A DNA stretch of 64,000 nt from Ascaphus truei (taxonomy: Eukaryota > Chordata > Amphibia > Anura > Ascaphidae), in the NCBI GenBank assembly GCA_036426205.1, contig CM071587.1, positions 3,189,447 through 3,253,446 of the forward strand. The letters are read 5' to 3'. Numbering within the stretch: the first letter of the stretch is position 1; every line of letters starts with the position of its first letter. The notes under the pieces were generated by a model. That model searched no databases. It was not told the origin of the DNA and saw nothing but the letters and a program-made list of their open reading frames with translations. Shown here in pieces: positions 1 through 10,903 of the stretch. A program made the translations under genes and the position numbers.

Positions 1-155
1 TCTTATTTACCTTTCCTTGATCATAAACCTTTTGTACGATTTATCAGATTCCTGTTCTCTGTCCCCATATATACAGGTCAGCAGGTCAGCACCAGACCTC
101 ACATATACAGGTCAGCAGCAGACCTCACATATACAGGTCAGCAGGTCAGCACCAG

Positions 156-342
156 TAGGGTTACCAGGTGTCCAGTATTGAACCGGACTGTCCTGTATTT
201 GGATTCTCTGTCCAGTAAAAAATGAGAGGTGCTGTAATACTGGACATGTATGTGTCCGGTATTTTCCTCCCTGGACATAGTGACCTGACGCACCTTTCAC
301 CATCGAGTCCAGTATTTTTGGAGAAGCCACCTGGCAACCCTA
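156..342. mobile_element. hAT-like MITE, 187 bp
   Basis: Terminal inverted repeats TAGGGTTACCAGGTG and, reversed, TAGGGTTGCCAGGTG (14 of 15 match). It is flanked by AGCACCAG on both sides (148-155, 343-350), an 8-bp duplication as hAT elements make. The host minisatellite unit itself contains this 8-mer, which weakens the point. A relative lies at 25184-25504. No coding capacity. Confidence 0.75.
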
Positions 343-661
343 AGCACCAGACCTCATAAACAGGTCAGCACCAGATCTCACATATACAGGTCAGCAGCAA
401 ACCTCACATATACAGGTCAGCACCAGGCCTCACATATACAGGTCAGCAGCAGGCCTCACATATACAGGTCAGCACCAGGCCTCACATATACAGGTCAGCA
501 CCAAAACCTCACATATACAGGTCAGCACCAGGCCTTACATATACAGGTCAGCACCAGGCCTCACATATACAGCCTCACATATACAGGTCAGCACCAGGCC
601 TCACATATACAGGTCAGCACCAGGCCTCACATATACAGGTCAGCCCCAGGCCTCACATATA

Positions 662-1134
662 CAGTAAGTCCTCGTTTTATGACGCTTCGCTTTACGACGA
701 ATGGGTTATCCGACGCTGCCCAATGCATCCCTATGGCCGGTTTTACGACGCCAAAATGGCTTATCCGACGCTCTTACGACGCTTTGCAAAGTTGCAACAT
801 TATGTCAATCAGAAAGCTGCAGTCAGGGAAATCATCCAGATCAGTCTGTGTGAAGGTTTTGTGGTATATTTATGCCTTTAAACATGTCTAACAGTTTTAT
901 TATACAGTTCTGGATTCAATAAATAGAATCTTTACATCATAATGTATGTGTGTGCAGCATAATCTTATTGTTTGAGTAAAATATTTTGTGTATTTTAGCA
1001 TTAAAAATGCCTTCAGGAACGGAACCTTTCATTTAAACAGTGTTCCTATGGGAAAACGAGCTTCACTTTACAACGTTTCGCTATCCGACGCCATTTTGAG
1101 TAACGCATTCCGTCGGATAACCGAGGACTGCCTG
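662..1134. mobile_element. pogo/Tigger-like MITE, 473 bp, TA target site
   Basis: The ends are CAGTAAGTCCTCG... and ...CGAGGACTGCCTG, inverted relative to each other, with TA on each side (660-661, 1135-1136). The terminal CAG(T/G)..(G)TCCTCG and TA duplication are Tigger-like. Internal TTATCCGACGC motifs recur in both orientations. No transposase frame is present. Confidence 0.8.
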
Positions 1135-1470
1135 TACAGGTCAGCACCAGGCCTCACATATACAGGCAGCACCAGGCCTCACATATACAGGTCAGGACCA
1201 GGCCTCACATATACAGGTCAGCCCCAGGCCTCACATATACAGGTCAGCACCAGGCCTCACATATACAGCCTCACATATACAGGTCAGCACCAGGCCTCAC
1301 ATATACAGGTCAGCACCAGGCCTCACATATACAGGTCAGCCCCAGGCCTCACATATACAGGGCAGCACCAGGCCTCACATATACAGGTCAGCACTAGGCC
1401 TCACATATACAGGTCAGCACCAGGCCTCACATATACAGGTCAGTCCCCGGCCTCACATACTGTATACAGT

Positions 1471-1837
1471 GTGAATGAGGTCAGTGATAAGCTATCATAT
1501 ATTTGCCACACATACAATTAGCTCTGTCAGTCTTGTGACACATTAAAGAGCAGAATGTCTTCTATACTATATACCATAATGTTTTTCTGCCCTTTGGAAT
1601 TTGTATTTTGAAAAGACAATAAATGTTCCTTAAACTATAAAACAAATGGCAAAAACAAACCCTTTATATTGGCCCATCCTGAACACTGTTAGTCTGACAA
1701 CTCGAGTACAGACATAAAGGAGAGAATCACTGTAGAAAGCATAGAATGGTCACAGCAACAATAATTACAAACCAGCCACAACAACCTGAAATGCAAAAAC
1801 AATCCACTATTTACTGAATTCCTCCAACTGTCTTCAA
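1471..1837. other. unique AT-rich sequence, no feature seen
   Basis: No gene, repeat or strong signal was recognised here beyond an AATAAA at about 1618. Confidence 0.5.
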
Positions 1838-1945
1838 TCTCTCTCTCTCTCTCTGTCTCTGTCTCTCTCTCCTCCTCCTCCTCCTCTCGTCCTCTCCCTC
1901 CTCTCCCTTCTCTCCTCCTCTCCCTCCTCTCAGCTCCCTCCCCCT
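1838..1945. repeat. CT/CTC polypyrimidine tract
   Basis: A (CT)n run passes into CTC and CTCC repeats just upstream of the TATAAAG at 1957. The opposite strand makes a spurious Arg/Glu-rich frame. Confidence 0.9.
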
Positions 1946-1956
1946 GCTCTGGGCTC

Positions 1957-2115
1957 TATAAAGACTCCCTTCTCCTTCCTCTCTCATAAATAATAGGAGT
2001 GTACATATCTCTGGTCTGAAGAATACTGCAAGCTTCTCCTTCTCAAATGGGCCCCGTCGCCTAGCGTCCAACCCCGAGAGCCAGGCTCCTGAGGACATAG
2101 CAAGTCGGAAAACAG
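1957..2115 (+). promoter_or_regulatory. candidate TATA promoter and noncoding first exon (distal, possibly ppdpf)
   Basis: TATAAAG at 1957-1963 follows a GC-rich, pyrimidine-rich stretch. A transcript starting about 25-30 nt downstream would run to a donor-like AACAG|GTACAG with last exon base 2115. The ATG at about 2047 is followed at once by a stop codon, so the exon would be noncoding. Orientation fits ppdpf, whose first visible exon begins at 8678, but the 6.5-kb distance leaves the link as inference. Confidence 0.3.
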
Positions 2116-2483
2116 GTACAGACCACCTCTCCTTCCCCAGGTGGGGACATGAGCCATCTATCGCTTCATACAGATGTTTTGTGCTGTGGCTGCTTTATCG
2201 GCCGCTTCAGGCAGCAACATAATGCAAAGATTGTCAGCTCTTTGGTCCAGGGACTAACTGTGCGTGGGAAATGCTAAGTATGTTGTATATTGCACTGTGC
2301 AGAACTGACTTTATATCCAGGCAGTGTGAAGTACAGTGTGAGTGAATACATGGACTAATTTAGGAATTCTTACATTTTATGAAGCTGTTTATTGATGTCT
2401 TCTGGTTGGAATTTGGATGAAAACCTCTGTATCAGATTTTTTTTAAAGTTAAACATAATATGTGAGACGCGATTTTTTTGTAA

Positions 2484-2497
2484 AATATATATATACA

Positions 2498-2544
<47 letters not shown>

Positions 2545-2935
2545 TAAAAGAGCAAACAGTGGGTGTGAATACAGGATGTGAGTGAGCCATGTGTGCAGTG
2601 TACAAGTTCAGTATGGTGAGATGTTTGCAGTGGACGGAATATATACTGTACATAGTGGGGATAGATATATATATATATATATATATAATCAAAAAAATAA
2701 ATAGATGATACCGTTCTGTGGCTAAAATGCTTTTATTTGTGCGAGCTTTCGAGATATCTTCTCCCGGCGATGTTACAAGAAGAGATCAGTGTTATCTCGA
2801 AAGCTCGCACAAATAAAAGCATTTCGTTAGCCACAGAATGGTATCATCTATTTATTTTTTGATTATTGAAGCTCGGCTAACACGGTACTGATACCTCTAC
2901 ATGTGTATATATATATATATATATATATACTGGCA
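2484..2935. repeat. TA microsatellites around an inverted repeat (foldback element)
   Basis: (TA)n at about 2484-2540, 2665-2686 and 2908-2930. Between them, arms of about 70 bp at 2687-2755 and 2794-2864 are inverted copies with few mismatches around a 38-nt centre. It looks like a foldback MITE inserted in or next to a TA-rich tract. Confidence 0.8.
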
Positions 2936-3447
2936 CTGGGTGAGGAAAGAGAGATGCATAGCGTTTGAGTTTGATATCAAGCTTAAACTTGACCCAAATA
3001 TTCTACCATTTTCCCTTAAGTACTGTAACAATATTATTATTATCATGTATTTATGACGCACTGACATATTCCGTAGCGTAGTACAATGGGTCCTGCCCCA
3101 GGGACCTTACAATCTATAGGGAAGGGTAAGTGGTACATATACTCTGTGGGGTCTATTTACTAACATCTCCCAGCTGCAGAAATAGGGCAAAACCATTGCA
3201 AAAAGCAGCTGTCTTCATCCAGGAAGGGAATCCGATTGAAAGCAATGGGAGTTTTTCCTTTGATAAATCGGGGGGCCTGTCTTTTGCACGGATTGTGCCC
3301 CCGCTGTGCAGCCGGGAGACTTAAGCAGCTGAAATGGGGATTATAAAATATGTTTTTTCCATTAATGCAAAAATAGCCCATTTTGTGCTGAATTCCTCTG
3401 TTTCAACAGAATTGAGCAGATATGGCAGTGTATAAGGGGAAGCAACA

Positions 3448-3950
3448 GATACATAGACGACAAATAGCCACCCCCAAAAGAGAGTCCAGTCTAAGTTCTT
3501 TCAGAACTAAAGCTGTGTCATATTTTAGTCTTGTCTGTAACTGTTACATACGCCTATAACATATATTATCTCTAACGTCTAATGCCATATAATGCCATGT
3601 CTTGTATATAATGTATAACCCTGCTCAATTAATGTAACTATGTTTTTGTAACCATGTATCCGTCACCATAACTCTGTGCCCAGGACATATGTGAACACGA
3701 GAGGTAACTCTCACTGTATTACTGCCTGGTAACACATGTTATAAATAAATAAATAATAACCAAGTGAGACTTAGAACTCAAAGGTGTATGACACGCCAGT
3801 TCCCTCGATATTTTATCTTGGGGGCTTTCTACTTTGATATATAAGCTATCAGATAAAGGTCAAGTATGCATGCAATGGCAGGGGGGTGGGGGGGCGCTTT
3901 TTTCTCCACCTACTCTCTTTTGGGGGTAGTTATTTTTAGTCTATGTATTC
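3448..3950. mobile_element. MITE-like element with about 38-bp inverted ends
   Basis: AGCCACCCCCAAAAGAGAG near 3468-3486 is mirrored by CTCTCTTTTGGGGGTAGTTA at 3913-3932, with further matching bases outward. The interior holds a copy of the dispersed repeat seen again at 45715-45925. Confidence 0.6.
3565..3765 (+). repeat. dispersed repeat ending in (AAATA)n, copy 1
   Basis: Contains TAACTCTGTGCCCAGGACAT and AACACGAGAGGTAACTCTCA and ends in ATAAATAAATAA. A second copy is at 45715-45925. The oligo tail suggests a LINE 3' end; the family was not identified. Confidence 0.65.
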
Positions 3951-3953
3951 TTT

Positions 3954-4027
3954 GGGGCTGATTCTATATGTGCCATTCTTGGCTGAAATTCCCCATTATG
4001 GGATCAGCTCATACAGAATCAGCCCCT
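3954..4027. mobile_element. short hairpin MITE, 74 bp
   Basis: GGGGCTGATTCTATATG and CATACAGAATCAGCCCCT are inverted copies flanking about 40 nt. No coding content. Confidence 0.55.
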
Positions 4028-4554
4028 AAGGCTTGGCAACTTTTTGTTTTGCCAACTTCAGCAAGTCTCTACAAAACCATGATATCATCTGGGCGCTCTT
4101 GGCACTTCCCGTGTGCAAGAAGGGTATATTTTTAAGCTGACAGCTGGGATTCCATTTGAACATTCCCCTCCGGTCTCTATCTCTCTGGGACATGACATAC
4201 ATGGGATTCCCGATAGGTCACTGGTCCCTTGGCATCGCATGGACTTTAGAATGGGTATCTGGCCCGCTCCCTGTGCTGCCTTCATGGCAGTGGGGGGGTT
4301 AGCAGCTTGCTTTGTTTGATCATATGGTTGGGTTTATTTTTCCATCATGGCTGGGATAGCTGTGCTTGAGACGCTGGGCTGGAGGAGGAGGGGGAGGGGT
4401 AGTGGGGAGGGGAGGGGTGGGGGTGGGGGGGTAAGGATGGATGTGGTTTTCTCAGCCAGTTCAGGCTGGTTTTAACATTACAGCTGAGGCAAGCTTCTGC
4501 AGCTGAATTTTCACTAACCCTTTCAGGATTGACATACTTTGTACAGCCATATAT
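4028..4554. other. unique sequence with a G-rich tract
   Basis: No gene was recognised. A G-rich purine run lies at about 4381-4432. The short open frames on both strands show no protein family. Confidence 0.4.
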
Positions 4555-4583
4555 AATATATATATATATATATATTTATATAT

Positions 4584-4866
4584 CCCTGAGGCACAAGGAG
4601 ATGAAAGACCTGTAGAATCTTTAGTGTTCTCTCTGCTGGAGTTTTAAACCTTTATATTACACTATATACCAATCACTTGTATTTAACGCTGTGAAGTGCA
4701 GAGTAGAAGAATGTGCTCTATATATATATAGATCATATTCCCTCTACTCTGCACTTCACAGCGTTAAATACAAGTGATTGGTATATAGTGTAATATAAAG
4801 GTTTAAAACTCCAGCAGAGAGAACACTAAAGATTCTACAGGTCTTTCATCTCCTTGTGCCTCAGGG
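4584..4866. repeat. perfect 123-bp-arm palindrome (hairpin)
   Basis: Left arm 4584-4706 and right arm 4744-4866 are exact inverted copies in my base-by-base reading; the 37-nt centre contains CTATATATATATAG. The right arm ends inside a SINE-type 3' part, since GTGCCTCAGGGA is followed by AGATTGTAAGCTC outside the arm. A transcript would fold into one long hairpin. Confidence 0.9.
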
Positions 4867-5162
4867 ACTACACAGATTGTAAGCTCTATGGGACAGAGGT
4901 TCTACCATTGATAGGACTGTACATATACATAACATGTCGTGTACATAGCATGATTTCCCAATCTTAAAGGTTCATTTCATATGTTACTTCCCCCCCTATA
5001 CACGCTGCCATTAAACCTTTGGCTGGCAGAGGGGGGTGCAACTCATTGGACCAGTAGGGTGACCCATGGCTGCTGATGCCCTGAACATGTCCAGCCCGGT
5101 CTGCCAGTCAGTACCAGTGTGTTATTGTGCATATTACACCACACAATCCTCTTCTCAAACTG

Positions 5163-5392
5163 TTGAAGGCTGAAGCAGCGGCTCAGTGAGTAAAGGCTCA
5201 GTGAGTAAAGGCTCAGAGTGAAGGAATCGACTGAAAACAACACTGAGTGTGAAGCAGGGGAACCTTCAACCCCCCCGGTGTCGGCTCCGTGTGTCCTTGG
5301 GCGAGTCACATTATCTCCCTGTTCCTCAGGCACAAAAAATAGGTTGTAAGCTCTTTGGGGCAGGGTCTTGTGCCTGCAATAAATAAAATAGG
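5163..5392 (+). mobile_element. CORE-SINE (MIR-like) with L2-type tail, copy 1
   Basis: The tRNA-like head GCGGCTCAGTGAGTAAAG is followed by the core (CCTTGGGCGAGTCACATTAT, then CTCCCTGTTCCTCAGGCAC) and the tail GTTGTAAGCTCTTTGGGGCA. Two to three copies of a 15-mer from the head are present. The layout is that of MIR-type CORE-SINEs. Other copies: 32325-33275 and, reversed, 44305-44560. Confidence 0.8.
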
Positions 5393-5737
5393 TTGTGGCA
5401 ATGTTTCTGGACTCATTTTGCTAAATATTTTATCCTCTAAAATAAAATAAATAATCTTCTTTTTTTTTGTAGAATAAGAAATATATATTTATTGGTACTT
5501 GGCGTTTTGTAAAGAAAACATTAAGAAGTACTTGGTACCTACTGAAATATATTGGCACAAACAATAGTTTGTTTCGGCTCTTTTGCAACGACAAATAAGC
5601 TGCTATGTATCACTACAATAATACAGATACATATATAGAGATGTGATGCGTGTGTTTATTTACCCCTCCTATGCACACAAACTACTATCACTACTTCTTA
5701 TTGCGAATCCTCTTCCTGGACTATACATTGAGTTTCT

Positions 5738-7046
5738 GAAGGCTGCCTCTCTAGCTGTGGGGCTGAAGGCTGCCTCTCTACGTGTGGGGCTGAAGGCTGC
5801 CTCTCTAGGTGTGGGGCTGAAGGCTGCCTCTCTAGGTGTGGGGCTGAAGGCTGCCTCTCTACGTGTGGGGCGGAAGGCTGCCTCTCTAGCTGTGGGGCTG
5901 AAGGCTGCCTCTCTAGGTGTGGGGCTGAAGGCTGCCTCTCTAGGTGTGGGGCTGAAGGCTGCCTCTCTACGTGTGGGGCTGAAGGCTGCCTCTCTACGTG
6001 TGGGGCTGAAGGCTGCCTCTCTCGTTGGTGCTGAATGCTGCCCTCTCTACGTGGTGGGGCTGAAGCTGCCTCTCAGCTGACCTTTGGGGCTGAAGGCTGC
6101 CTCTCTAGGTGTGGGGCTGAAGGCTGCCCTCTAGTTGTGGGGCCTGAAGGCTGCCTCTCTGGCTGTGGGGGCTGAAGGCTGCCTCTCTGGCTGTGGGGCT
6201 GAAGGCTGCCTCCTGGCTGTGGGCTGAGGCTGCCTCTCTGGTGGGGCTGAAGTGCTGCCTCTCTGGCTGTGGGGCTGAAGGCTGTCTCTCTGGCTGTGGG
6301 GCTGAAGGCTGCCTCTCTGGCTGTGGGCTGAAGGCTGCCTCTCTGGCTGTGGGGCTGAAGGCTGCCTCTCTAGGTGTGGGGCTGAAGGCTGCCTCTCTAG
6401 GTGTGGGGCTGAAGCCTGCTTCTCTGGCTGTGGGGCTGAATGCTGCCTCTCAAGGTGTGGGGCTGAAGGCTGCCTCTCTGGCTTGTGGGGCTGAAGGCTG
6501 CCTCTCTAGGTGTGGGGCTGAAGGCTCTCTCGCTGTGGGGCTGAAGGCTGCCCTCTAGGGTGGGCTGAAGGCTGGTCACTCTTAGGTGTGGGGCTAAGTG
6601 CCTCTCTGGCTGTGGCTGAAGGCTGCCTCTCTGGCTGTGGGCTGAAGGCTGCTTCTCTGGCTGTGGGCTGAAGGCTGCCTCTCTGGCTGTGGGTGGCTGA
6701 ATGCTGCCCCCTCTCAGGCTGTGGGGCTGAATGCTGCCTCTCAAGGTGTGGGGTCTGAAGGCGCCTCTCTGGCTGTGGGGCTGAAGGCGCCTCTCTAGGT
6801 GTGGGGCTGAAGGCTGCCCTCTAGGTTTGGGGGCTGAAGGCTGGCTCTCTGGCTGTGGGCTGAAGGCGCCTACTTCTAGGTGTGGGGTCTGAAGGCTGCT
6901 CTCTGGGTGTGGGGCTGAATGGCTGCCTCTCTACCATTGTGGGGCTGAAGGCGCGCCTCTCTGGCTGTGGGGCTGAAGGCTGTCTCTCTGGCTGTGGGGC
7001 TGAAGGCTGCCTCTCTAGGTGTGGGGTTGAAGGCTGCCTCTCCGTT
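5738..7046. repeat. 27-bp minisatellite
   Basis: Units read GGCTGAAGGCTGCCTCTCTA plus a short GTGTGG-type end. At 5738-6020 the array is regular and open as a nonapeptide (LKAASLGVG) repeat. From about 6025 to 6950 single-base deletions and insertions are frequent and the frames break up. I do not regard it as coding. Confidence 0.95.
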
Positions 7047-8677
7047 TCTGTGCTCACATCCTATATTCGGAAAGGTTTATCAGACTTTGGCATTTGCTGC
7101 AGAAGAAACACATATTGTTCTGTAAATGAAGCAGGGGGATGTAACCCCTGCAGTGCTGAGACACCTATAATGGCCTGTGTAATGCTGTTCAGCACTAACA
7201 GTGTTAAATCAAACAATAAAGGCGCTGTGCAAATGTAACACACATTAATTACACCAGTATGGTGTCACTGGGATCCTACAAGGTCTGTCAGCAACTTGTA
7301 GCTTCTGTATTTACTGACATGTACAGCCCCAACAAAAGCCCTTTGTGTGTATCTGAGTGTGTAACCCCTCTCCTGCCAGAGAAGTCTGTAATGTGCACAA
7401 GGGATGGGCTGTGATTATTATCCCAGCTGGGCCCCTGCCCAGCTCTCCCTCACACTCCATTATAAAATGTAGCAAATGGTTCCTGGGGAGAGAGTTTATC
7501 CAGGAAATAGGAGGTCTCCAGGTAAGGAGGAGAGAGCATGAGGCTGGTCTTATCTGAGCTTGTCAGGGTACCAAATGTCAGTTTGCACAGGTCTGTAATG
7601 CATGTGTCAGGAATCACTGCAGCCAGCAGACACTACTTCATACCACTTATATAAAGGTTTTATTGAGATAAATAAGATACTACTTCATATCACGTATATA
7701 AAGGTTTGATTGAGATAAATAAGGTAACTATCACGTCCATTTTTAGGGCAGTCCCTGCATTTTGTTAGGCTTGTCTAATCCTGTCCTGTTGAGCTTCTCA
7801 GTATATGAATGAGGAATAGCCCCAACTGCTTTTAATAAATGTTGGGACAGCTGGAACATGGATGATGTTATGTGAATCCTGTTCTCACAATGAGGCTCTC
7901 TGGCAACCAGTTAACTTCTAAGAAGTTTTTGATGACTAATTACCCTTGGCCTCCACCTATACAGATCAGATGTAGTTTGGTTCACTGAGTTCCCCTCCTT
8001 GCAGGGGTTGACTGGATTAGAGCCAGCTGACTTGGGTTTTTCCAGTTCTGGACCTCTGGTTGCTGTAGTCTGATGTATCATGATATTCTATCCTCCAGTG
8101 ACCTTGTTCTACATAAAGACTGGGCCCATAGCATATTGTCATTGGATTTGGGGCTCTTATCAGTGAGCTCTCTGCTGCTTATTGTACAGAAGGTGTGTAA
8201 GCAGTCAGGGGTGTCTCCTGATATATGGCACCCAGAATACAGAGCTCGGAGATAATGGCGCAGATATGTCACGTAGAAATCACATGTTCAGCCTTCTAAC
8301 CTTCCCAAATTGTTTTTACTACACTGCCACTAAACTGTGCTGTACGTAGAAATTGCAGGTAGTCTAATTTTGCCCACTGAGCTTACTTTCTAATTGTCGT
8401 AATGTGCTCTAGGGAGTTTAATTTGTGATCTGTACATGATCAAACTGTAAATACAAGGAGCCCCACCCTGGTTTTTTTTTTTAAGCAGGATAATGTTATA
8501 ACATGTTGTGCTGAAGCTCACAAGATGGTATACCATGTTATTTTAAATTCTGCATCTTATTCTGCGCTCGTATGTAATGTGTGTGTTCCAGCTTTTTGGG
8601 TCATGCTGTCGGTGTTCACGCTGCGCCGTCGCACCTCCCCTCCCCTTTACCGGTCTCTTGCTTATCATGTCTTCCAG
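7047..8677. other. mostly unique sequence upstream of ppdpf exon 2
   Basis: Presumed ppdpf 5' flank or intron 1. A roughly 48-bp segment (CATATCACGTATATAAAGGT type) is duplicated at about 7630-7730. Apart from the candidate promoter at 7461, nothing was recognised. Confidence 0.5.
7461..7521 (+). promoter_or_regulatory. candidate TATA promoter and short first exon (proximal, possibly ppdpf)
   Basis: TATAAAA at 7461-7467 is followed about 55 nt later by CTCCAG|GTAAGG, a strong donor with last exon base 7521. A start about 30 nt after the TATA box would make a noncoding exon of about 30 nt. This is an alternative to the candidate near 1.96 kb. Neither can be chosen without transcript data. Confidence 0.3.
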
Positions 8678-8714
8678 GGTTTCCATCATCATAACAAGAA
8701 CCAAGACCTGAAGC

Positions 8715-10782
8715 ATGGCATCCATTCCATCTAGCGGCTCGCTTGTTGCAACCCATGACTATTACCGCAGTGAGTATCAGTCTGTGTGAGGGGAGAGGGG
8801 TTACAAAGGGATGTGTTGGGGGGGTGGGTTTGCAATGGTTACACTTGTAGAATGGAAACTATCCACGTTCTGCGTATAACGCAATATAATTATTTACATT
8901 ATAACATTGGCAATTTACCAACAGTGTACAATATTTACATCCCTAATACCCGTCAGTCCTTTATAATAATATATAATATCCCTCCAATAAAAGTCTGTCT
9001 CACCTGTCTTGGTGATATTAAAACAGCTATACTACTTTCCAACCTTTTAAAAATATATATATATTTGTATCTGTAAATCATGTGACTTTGCCTAATTCTT
9101 CTTAATCTTGCCTAAACTGGCAATCGTTTGGTTTTCCTGTTTTATAAACCTGATCAACAAAATCGCTGCTTCAGTTAGTGTAACTCAGCAGCTACAATGT
9201 ATCCTTCTATTACTAAGGTAACATTGTCTATTACAAGTTTCAGCTCAAACTGCTGGGAACATTTGCAACAAATTATCCCAAAAAGGAAATTGTTGCAAAG
9301 ATCTTGCACTTCTTGGGAGGTGGATTAAAAGCTGCTATAGAAATCAAAGGATGCTTTGAAACTCATTAATAATTGTATAAAAACCAACACCCCCCCCCCC
9401 AAAGTCCCTACTACAGAACTGATTTATTTTTTTAAAACCCCATAAGTTTTCACATGTTTTTGCTGCTTTATATCATGTCCTTGTGCTTTGACCACTGAGC
9501 TGGGTCCTTGGAAAAAAAACTGACCTATTGGGACTGTGCCTTCACAGCCATGTTCAGGGTGTGACGTGCTTGTGTGTGACTGTAATTGGCAGGACGCCTT
9601 GGATCCACTTCCAGTAACAGCTCATGTGGGAGTGTGGACTTCTCTGGGGAGGTGATCCCTCACCATCCAGGTAAGTGCTGACACTCTATATACCTAGCAC
9701 ACCTTTATAGTGTTTAAGCCTCTGCTAGAGCTGGCTGCCACTCCTTGGCAGTTACATGGGTGCTCTGGTACCCTTCTCCTTGCTGTGCATGTTGACCCAG
9801 TTTCCTGGACCGGGTTGTCATCACTTCCTGGGTACAAGTACAACAAGACCTTTCCCTAGACCAGTCAGGAAAGATTGTGCAGGTAGAAGTCATCACCTGT
9901 CTCTCTCGCCCACAGGTCTTCCCAAGTCCGATCCTGGGCACTGGTGGGCCAGCTTCTTCTTTGCAAAACCCATCCATCCTATCATGACGACTGTCTCAGA
10001 ATCCCCAGAGAAGTAAGTACTCACAGAATAAACACAGCCGTGGCATACAAAGTGTTATGGAGTTATACACTCTCTTTAGTTGCAGTGATGGGTTTATTGG
10101 TGCTTTGCTGCTTCTGAAAGAACGTGAATTTGGTTATTTGCACAAGTACGCACTTCATAGCAAAATATAAACCACCATGCCGATCTCCAGAGACTAGTGT
10201 CTGCATCATACTAATAACTTGAGTATCTACAGTGGACCAGGACATGGAAGAAGCATAATAGGTTTAATCTGAAACATAAATTATTAATGAAAAAGAAACA
10301 AGGTGAAGCTCACACTGCTCCGTAGTGTGAAATCTTGTTTTATTATTAAAAATAGATCCCCTGTAGAGTAACACTCCCAAACATAGGTATGACAAGCCAT
10401 GAGGAGGTATGAGAACTTCATGACCTACACATGATATGTCCCATTACTCTGTAAACACCCGGCATGAGGATATCAAAAGGGTCACCTTGAAGTGAGGGGA
10501 GACTATGGACTCTTGTGACTTCAAGGAACTTTCTGCCTCTGTTTGGGAAAAGGCTGTCATTGCCTTTCTCTCTGGTCACTGGACTCCCGTGCTAGTAGGG
10601 ACCAGTTTGTTATCAGTGACTTTTTGTGATGTGCATATAGTGACCCTCCCTTGTCTCCGCTCTGCAGTTCAGGCAGTTTCCACGTGACCAATGGCCTGAT
10701 CCCCTGTGGCCTGACTCAGGAGCCGGTGAGGAAACGTCACGTCAGTGAGCCCAGCAAGACGGACTCCAGCGCCTCTGCCTGA
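8715..10782 (+). CDS. ppdpf: ppdpf, pancreatic progenitor cell differentiation and proliferation factor; complete, four coding exons
   Basis: Coding exons are 8715-8769, 9593-9670, 9916-10012 and 10668-10782, joined by GT-AG introns in phases 1, 1 and 2, giving 345 nt (114 codons plus TGA). The first coding exon starts after an acceptor at 8677, so at least one noncoding exon lies upstream. The product is a small soluble protein without a signal peptide or membrane segment. Diagnostic stretches are MASIPSSGSLVATHDYYR at the N-terminus, a Ser-rich part (LGSTSSNSSCGS) and the hallmark LPKSDPGHWWASFFFAKP. The family is known from zebrafish exdpf, needed for exocrine pancreas growth; its biochemical role is unclear. 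The length equals the human protein as I recall it. An AATAAA follows at 10898. The ATG is chosen because the conserved N-terminus begins there. Identification is firm; function is taken from the family. Confidence 0.95.
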
Positions 10783-10897
10783 CCCTTCACGCATTCCCTC
10801 CTCACCAGGAAGACGCTAGGTGGCGGAGCCTTGGTGCCCGCACACACGCTGCCCCACATGTAGCTGTAGTTTGGCTTTTTCCTTTTTAATATAAACA

Positions 10898-10903
10898 AAT
10901 AAA
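10898..10903 (+). terminator. ppdpf polyadenylation signal AATAAA
   Basis: A canonical AATAAA hexamer lies about 115 nt after the ppdpf stop codon in an AT-rich stretch. It is the first such signal downstream of the stop, so it is the likely cleavage signal. Confidence 0.6.

Larger units (their letters stand above)
75..1470. repeat. 26-bp minisatellite, interrupted by two DNA transposons
   Basis: Units contain CATATACAGGTCAGCACCAG and run at 75-155, 343-661 and 1135-1470. The gaps are filled by a hAT-like MITE (156-342) and a Tigger-like MITE (662-1134). The array resumes after each insertion. The 177-residue frame across it is an artefact of the repeat. Confidence 0.95.

Noticed and set aside
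5163..5250. tRNA gene
   Set aside because: The A-box-like head belongs to a CORE-SINE; no cloverleaf or acceptor stem can be folded.
5643..6080. Nonapeptide-repeat protein (LKAASLGVG)
   Set aside because: 27 is a multiple of three, so an open frame is automatic. There is no gene context, and the frame breaks in the later units.
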